A stretch of 64,000 nucleotides of DNA from Metellina segmentata (lineage: Eukaryota > Arthropoda > Arachnida > Araneae > Tetragnathidae), in assembly GCA_947359465.1 (NCBI GenBank), contig OX375876.1, positions 81,180,359 to 81,244,358 of the forward strand, read 5' to 3'. Both the position numbers and the translations under genes were made by a program. The notes beneath the pieces are model-generated. The model made no database searches. It saw only the letters and a list, made by a program, of their open reading frames with translations, and was not told where the DNA came from. The first letter of the stretch is position 1. Every line of letters starts with the position of its first letter. This document shows, one piece after another, positions 57,796 to 64,000 of the stretch.

Positions 57796-59212
57796 CAGTG
57801 TTTCCCAAACTTTTGACATATGTGTACCCCTTCTATAATTTTCGTAACGCTGAGTACCCCTCGTCAAAAAAAATGAATATATTTTAATAACAATCAAAAT
57901 GGTTTTTTGTTCTTTTTTTGTGACATACACAAAATAATAAGAAAAGAGAAATAAATTATTCATAATAAAATATAAATAAAAATTATATTATAAATAACGT
58001 TTATTTGGATCAATGAGAAGGATGAAATTGTTTGTGCTGAGATAACAGACCGTCATAATTTGGTTCCCTGATTGTTAATTTTAATATGAGATGTGGTTCC
58101 ACGTCCAATAGTTTGTTCTTTTTTTTCGACTTAATGTCTACAAATGCTGAAAAAGCAACTTCACATAAATATGAAGTTGGAAAAGGCAAGATGTATTTTA
58201 GAACTTTTTCAGTTATACCGGATACACAAGTTGCATTTGTAACCAGAATGATGTTAAAGTGCTTTCCTTATGTTTATTTTTCAAGAATCTGTCTGAAGCC
58301 AATTCCAACAATTGCTCTTCTTCCGCATGCGACAAATCTTCTGGCATGCATGTTGTGTTAATGTTAAACGGATATCTTATCCATTCAATATTTTTGGTTA
58401 AATCAAGTAAATAGTTTTTCAAGCCCACTTGCAAACTCTCCAAATGCTGTGTTTTGCATTTCATAGTATCAGCAACAATTTTAGGAGTCGAACTTGTTAT
58501 AAACTCATGAAGAGAGGGAAACGAGTCTACTTCTCCATTACCAACTCTCTTTTGCCATAACTTTAGTTTTGAGATGGCAGCGTTCACTTTATCTTGAACG
58601 TGAAACAATGAAATTTCTTTGTAACGATAAGTTGGGGCAATTTAAAACAGAGAATATATCTGCTAAGTATGCTAGTTTGCAAAGCCATTTCCAGTCATGT
58701 AAACAATTTCTCAACTCAAATATATCATTAAGAAAACATTGAAGTTCATGTCTAAGTTCAAACAATCAATTTAGAATTTTTCCTCGAGATAGCCAACGAA
58801 CATAGGTATGATAAAGAAGCTGGGTATGGCTACTTTTCATTTATTCGCATATTTGCGAAAAAAGTCGTGCATTTAAATGACGTTTTTTTAATGTAGTTAA
58901 CGATTTTCACACTTTCATCCATAACTTTCTGTAGATCAGCGGGCATCTTACGTGTGGGGAACGGTTGCGCCCGACGGAGGGTTAACGAAGTAAGTTGTTT
59001 CTGTAACAAAGTGTGGTTTTTTTTCCGCCGTGTCACTCCGGACCATCTCACGCCTCACAAGACTGTCTTGACTTGACTCATGAGAACGTAGAATTAGGCG
59101 CAGCTAAGCACAGTGCAGTGCATATCCACACCAAACTCCGGTGCAACGCGCACCCCCACCAAACTCTTCCCGTACCCCTGGGGGTACGCGTACCACACTT
59201 TGGGAAACACTG
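57796..59212 (-). mobile_element. hAT element with both ends and target duplication (1417 bp)
   Basis: The ends are CAGTGTTTCCCAAACTTTTG at 57796 and the inverse AAGTGTGGTACGCG-flanked CAGTGTTTCCCAAA at 59212. TSD GCTTAAAC (57788-57795) and GCTTAAAT (59213-59220) match at 7 of 8. Both ends carry GTACCCC subterminal motifs, as in many animal hAT elements. It holds a minus-strand transposase remnant. Confidence 0.88.
58080..59051 (-). pseudogene. hAT transposase remnant (SCAND3/ZBED5-like)
   Basis: 59051-58830 ends DESVKIVNYIKKTSFKCTTF. Out of frame, about 58830-58700 gives YVRWLSRGK and FELRHELQCFLND (the WLSRG and ELR-FL motifs of this hAT group). 58608-58213 is open: MFHVQDKVNAAISKLKLWQK, SFPSLHEFITSSTPKIVADT, WIRYPFNINTTCMPEDLSHA, EEEQLLELASDRFLKNKHKE, then STLTSFWLQMQLVYP. 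The final dimerisation domain and the N-terminal catalytic part are missing, so this is a deletion derivative. Confidence 0.82.
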
Positions 59213-59532
59213 GCTTAAATGATCCGAACGATAAACTTGAACCAAAATCCGCTTTAAGACGCCATCGCCACACTGATCGAACTTTTTGTTCAGTGTTAGA
59301 CAGCTAAAATTGCAAGTCTACTCTCGAACTTTGTCATCGATAACGAAATAAGTGATCAACAAAATATTGAACAATTACCGATTCCTTTGATATAAAATAC
59401 TTTTTCAAAATGTTTCATCTGCAGCTTTCATGGTTTTAATCAAGGTTGTTACAAGGTAAAACTGAACGCACAATAAAATCGATTTTACTTTGTGTTCATT
59501 TTACACTTGTGAAAATTACACAGAAGATATAT

Positions 59533-59789
59533 CGCACCCCGGCAAGAAAAGTGACACAAGTCAAAAAATAAAATTTTTGATGTTAGGTCATTGAAAAATA
59601 TCTATGAAGTACCCCCCGCGTGTTATATTACGATCCAATAGAATATAATAGAAGTTACCACCATAAATACTTACCTAAAATTTAAAGAATCTTGTACTCT
59701 ATTTCAATATAAGTTTTATAGTATCCTTTAAGTTGATGTTTTCAAATTCTGCAATTTTGAGTTGCGTCACTTTTTATGCCGGGGTTACG
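59533..59789 (-). mobile_element. MITE family C, uninterrupted copy
   Basis: Ends CGCACCCCGGCAAGAAAAGT and ACTTTTTATGCCGGGGTTAC. Reverse complement matches 40106-41180 on both sides of the mariner, including GGTAAGTATTTATGGTGGTA and TCAATGACCTAACATCAAAA-like blocks. Confidence 0.8.
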
Positions 59790-61079
59790 TGCAAAATTCT
59801 TGAATATTATACAATTAGTCATCGGTTATTATATTTTGAACAATATCTCATACGAATTACTTATAGAAATTACGTAGGAGCAAACAAATAATGTGAATAA
59901 CTCTAACTTGTTAAGAAAATAAATACTCATGCTGTATTTTTAAACAGTTATGTTCAAATAAATAAAAACTTAATTGTTTAAACTCTAGAGATAATTCTGA
60001 TACCAATAATGTGCCAGCAAGGGAAATTTTTGATCTCCAATCAAATTTGAAAAATCAACTATACGAAAGCTCATCTTTTGAAAAGAATGAATTGGTTGTT
60101 TAATCGCTACACAAAGATTAATTACTCGTAGATTGGAACTTACTGAAAGATATGAAGGCCACTAATTGGCCTATAAGATCTAACCGAATGTTTTACAGGC
60201 AAATAATAAATATGCTTCTTTTCATAACTTCAGTGGTTTGTGGAGTATTTTATTCAAATCTACAGGAGTCTCGTAATAATTATTAAAACTCAAAGCAAAT
60301 TAAAACCTATGAACCAGCATAAACTTTAAATTGATTATTCACTCCAAAAAATATCTATATTAAATACCTACATACTTTCCTTAAACTATTTGGCACATGT
60401 GCAATAACACAAAACATACGACATAGAAGTAAAAAATTTTTTTAGAAAATTAACTCGATTTTTCTTTAGTTTTTTTTTATTGTTTAATGTTTTTAAACTT
60501 GAATTTGGCATCACCTGACACATTTGTTTCATCAAAATATGACCAGCTGTTCTGAAACTATAGATGTTAAGATTTTTTACAGTGAACTTGACGGTCTTTG
60601 CAGACAATTTTCTAATATTATTGTGTTTTCTTGTTTAATTTTCACATATAATAGAAAAAGGGATTTCAATGGAGGATATTGTGGTCTAATTTTTTAACAG
60701 ATATACATTGCTGTATTTAGGGGGAGATTTCTAATAAAGTACTTAGTATAATGTAACGTGAATAAGAAATAAATTTAGTTTATCTTAATTATTTTATAAA
60801 ATTTATATTTAAAATTAAAACTTTAATTTTTTTTTCTTAGTATAATATACATATAGTAAGAGTTAGAGAAAATGAAAATTTCTATTTTAATTCGTGCATT
60901 TCTTCAAGGACAGAACATTATAATTTAATAAAGAAACGTGAGTCACACAGAACCTGTCATGAGGTTAAATGTTGTACACAAATATTTGGCTTTTAATTTT
61001 CTATTAAAATTTGAAGTACAAATGATTTTATGATCGATTCATTTTTTATTAAAACTTATTCATTTTCTTTATCTAATGT
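59790..61079. other. Noncoding AT-rich sequence
   Basis: No gene or repeat recognised. Confidence 0.5.
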
Positions 61080-62000
61080 AAAAATTATAGTATGGCACCT
61101 ACTTCAGCAGCAATGTAAAAGAAAGCGCAGAAAAACTAAAGCAAGAAAGAAATTGTGACGAATGTAAAGAAAAGTACAGTATTACTATGAAATACTAAAT
61201 CAGAAGAGAAGAGGCATTAATAAAAATGCCAGTAGCTGTACAAAAGGATTTTAAGTCATAAGAAATAAAAAGTTGGGAAACAGATTTTAAAAGTATATCG
61301 TGTTTTAAAGAACAAAGAGTATTAAAAAAAACCAACATCTCAATTGTAGAAAATTGCAAACATATTTGACAATTCTAGACCCAAGCGAACGAGGTTTACC
61401 TAGCACACCATATAGTAATGAAGCTGTGGCGAGCAGATTTTTTAGAAACATTTGTAATGTGACTTTAAATGCAAGCTTTATTTCAATTAGCAATTATTTG
61501 AAATCATCAGTTTTGAGTGGAGATACAGACAAAATTATATCATTTTATGAACAATATGGTATTAGCTGAATGGGACCAGGAAGTAAAGATGTCGTTACAA
61601 TTTTGAAAAATGACTTTAAAATTTAAAAAAAAACTAGTTCATCATCTTATGATCTCTCAACTGAAGGAAGTGTCTGAAATGTTCAAACTGAAATATCCAA
61701 TCACAGAGCTTGGTAAGAGCAAGATTTTTGAATTGCTCCCAAAGCATCTTCTTTTGAAAGAAACCGGAGAAATAAAATTCTGCATAATGTTTGCTTGCGT
61801 GTGTATTATGATAATTTCCTATTGGTGTTGCAAATATATTAAACTGCTACATTGAATGCGTTTGCAATCACTCTCAGAAACATTATTGTGCCGTCTTTTT
61901 AGAAAAACTTGACTAAGCCAATTCAAAGATGCTCAATGTATTAAAAATGTTATCTGTTGCCTGAAACAGAAGAATTTGGACTTGCATAGTATTTTTGGAA
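61080..62000 (+). pseudogene. Broken gene of an unnamed repeated arthropod protein family
   Basis: Plus-strand fragments in shifting frames: NVKESAEKLKQERNCDECKE then KY, LPSTPYSNEAVASRFFRNIC then NVTLNASFIS (61354-61569), MGPGSKDVV, QLKEVSEMFKLKYPITELGK then SKIFELLPKHLLL (61655-61760), and CLRVYYDNFLLVLQ (about 61795-61840). The GPG-KD, K-x-P-x-x-x-x-GKSKF-x-x-LRPKH and C-x-YH-NF patterns recall an uncharacterised protein family found repeatedly in arthropod genomes, probably carried by a mobile element. This is recollection of a pattern, not a database result. Function unknown; certainly degenerate here. Confidence 0.45.
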
Positions 62001-64000
62001 ACGAGATGCAGAAAACAATTTTCAAAAGATAGTCGGTTCTTGGTCATATTTGGATCTGCATCAACGTATTTCGGGTTTCATTCCGCAATTTCTGGCGCTT
62101 GTTACTTTAAGCGCCGTCAAGCTACGGCATAGGATCTTGCAATTTAAAGTTTTTTTGGTAGTGGGGGAATTTGGGCGTGATGCAAGTAGACGTTTCTAAA
62201 AAATACACTTATACCTTTCAGGATGAGATCCAAGGTGTACATTGGAAATAGAAACATGTGAGCTTGTTTATCGCTGCTATTTATTATTTGGCTTTCAACC
62301 ATCCTGTAGTGATAACATCAGATTACTAGGATCCTTCCTAGGTCATTGCTGAATACATATTTCAAATTGTGTACAAAATTTTAATTGAAGCATACAAACA
62401 CTTTTTTTTTTCGATGAATTTCTCTCAGAAGAAGGAAAAAATTATCATTTTTGAATGTCTAAAAAAGTTATGTTCTTTTTTTTTGTAACGTGAGTCTGAA
62501 ATGTTGCTATTTGGAAAACTAAATTCTCACTAAACTTCTAAATTATGACGTAGATGCTTTAGGAACATATCAATGAGTTTATACATCAATTTTTGTTCAG
62601 TAACTTTAATCCATTATTTATTTACATTAAATTTACTATTGAAAATTGATGTTTGATTGTTACGTGAATCACATGGAATCACCCAGATACATTAAATTAT
62701 TTCAAAATAATACTTATAGTTCAACATTGTATTTTATTGTAAATACTATGTGAATGAAATGTGAAGTAAGCAACCATACATTTTGACTGTAAGAATCATT
62801 TCAGTTTCAAAGATTAATAATAATAAAGAAACAAATCAAGTTGAAATTGTATAGGAAAAGGGAAACATTAAATTCTAGAACCTTTAAAAGTCTGCACTGC
62901 TTTCTAAAGCAAACTGAAACAAAATTATCAGATTTAGGTCAGATTTCAAATTTTCAGTATGAATCTCATTTCGAAACGTTTTTTCAAGATAATCTCTTTG
63001 TCTCATTTTCACTAAGATTATTACAATCTAATTTAGTATTGAAGTATCATAAGCGTCATCAGGACAGTAAGCATGAGTTCCTATGCACCCGGTTCTCATT
63101 TTGAGCAGAATTTGTACCTTAAAAGCCTGTTGGGTAAGCGTTGACAGATGGTGGAATGAATAGTGATAGGAAAAGAAAGGACCATTTCCGCATGTTCCAT
63201 TGGTCTCGTGGATAGACCTGATACAAGAGATTAAGAAGACTGGACGAAGTTCTGGTCTCAGTTTAGAAAGTTTTCGTTTACTTTATACGTAACATCTTTT
63301 CAATGGCGCACCATTTCACTCTCACAAAGCTACTATCCTACACGATAATCACTGTTTTACTAGCGAGTGAGGATGGATGTCTTTATCAAGCTTTACGACT
63401 TCCAGCGCAGGCTTGCGGCCTTGCTAAATCGTGCCAAGTAGTTTATTTTCAATTGAGATCGAAGAACATCCTTCATCTTCCCGAAAGATAAACTCGAACT
63501 TTTCAACTCAATGGTCTATCCAGAAAAAAAAACACGGTGTTCAAAGTCCGTTGAAAACCATTGAGGTATAAGCCGCATGTAAATTAATGCTGGTTTTGAT
63601 TCGAATTTTCTTGTCCTTTGAATTCCAGAGGCTTCAATAAACAATCGGTTGAGGGCTATGACTCGACAAAATTTAGTCACATGAAACAATCTTGAGACCA
63701 AACCTTCTTTACTCCTCCCTTGTCTGAGGGTAAAACCAATACCTTCTTGTTCCAATCATCTTTTCAAAACATCCTCCTCAAAACTGTAAATTTGCCATAT
63801 TAAGTCTACCGTGAATATATCCACATAGATTTTGGAAGGGTTTTGTCTTATGGCCAACTAATTAATTGAGCATTCCCATCACGGCGTTACAAGGACGTAT
63901 TTGTAAACCACTTCGCGCTAGTACGGGGGTCGGGTCCACGCTACATCTCACATTATTGTTATGCATTCTAGGCACAGCCAATTTATGGAAAGGTCACACA
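62001..64000. other. Noncoding sequence to the right edge
   Basis: No gene, repeat or mobile element recognised. Open frames at 62841-63104 and 63755-63516 have no supporting motif. Confidence 0.5.

Overview
The window is AT-rich nuclear DNA from an invertebrate animal. Genes have long introns, several tRNA-derived SINE families are present, and DNA transposons and Helitron-like elements are dense and nested. The style (hAT, Tc1/mariner, P/THAP9-like and Helitron relics, no bacterial-type operons) fits an arthropod, most probably an arachnid such as a spider. That taxonomic guess is inference. I see no rRNA gene, no intact functional tRNA gene, no CRISPR array, no retrovirus-like element and no recognisable reverse transcriptase.

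One host gene is clear: a proton-linked monocarboxylate transporter-like protein (SLC16/MCT family, major facilitator superfamily) on the minus strand. Four coding exons lie at 15373-15085, 9800-9657, 4126-3794 and 2922-2191. They join in frame through phase-1 introns into about 499 residues covering TM1 to roughly TM10, and the 3' end lies beyond the left edge. A GC-richer block at 23.04-23.29 kb ends, on the minus strand, in a CAG|GTAATT donor and may be the promoter and untranslated first exon. A second, weak host candidate is a 23-codon first exon at 31954-32022 on the plus strand.

Layout: 1-2.2 kb, SINE-in-SINE insertion and a Tc1 relic ending about 10 bp from an MCT splice donor. 4.3-8.5 kb, a hAT-like transposon with about 390-bp terminal repeats, holding a Tc1 element that holds a tRNA-Asp-derived SINE. 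10-15 kb, SINE copies. 17.9-20.1 kb, two hAT relics. 23.5-24.4 kb, a 219-bp tandem repeat with poly-C runs. 27.7-28.3 kb, a Helitron carrying histone-type 3' stem-loops. 29.4-29.9 kb, a degenerate minisatellite. 35-37 kb, a hAT MITE and a nearly full-length Tc1 transposase. 38.6-45.7 kb, five nested elements (Helitron-like palindrome, SINE, P/THAP9-like transposon, MITE, mariner). 46-52.4 kb, Helitron fragments, Tc1 relics and a duplicated segment. 51.5-55.2 kb, a second copy of the hAT MITE family with Helitron and other insertions. 57.8-59.2 kb, a hAT element with both TIRs and its target duplication.

The genes do not form a pathway. The value of the window is its insertion stratigraphy: in several places target duplications and paralogous empty sites within the window give the order of insertion directly. 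All transposase genes seen are broken, so mobility would need proteins supplied from elsewhere.
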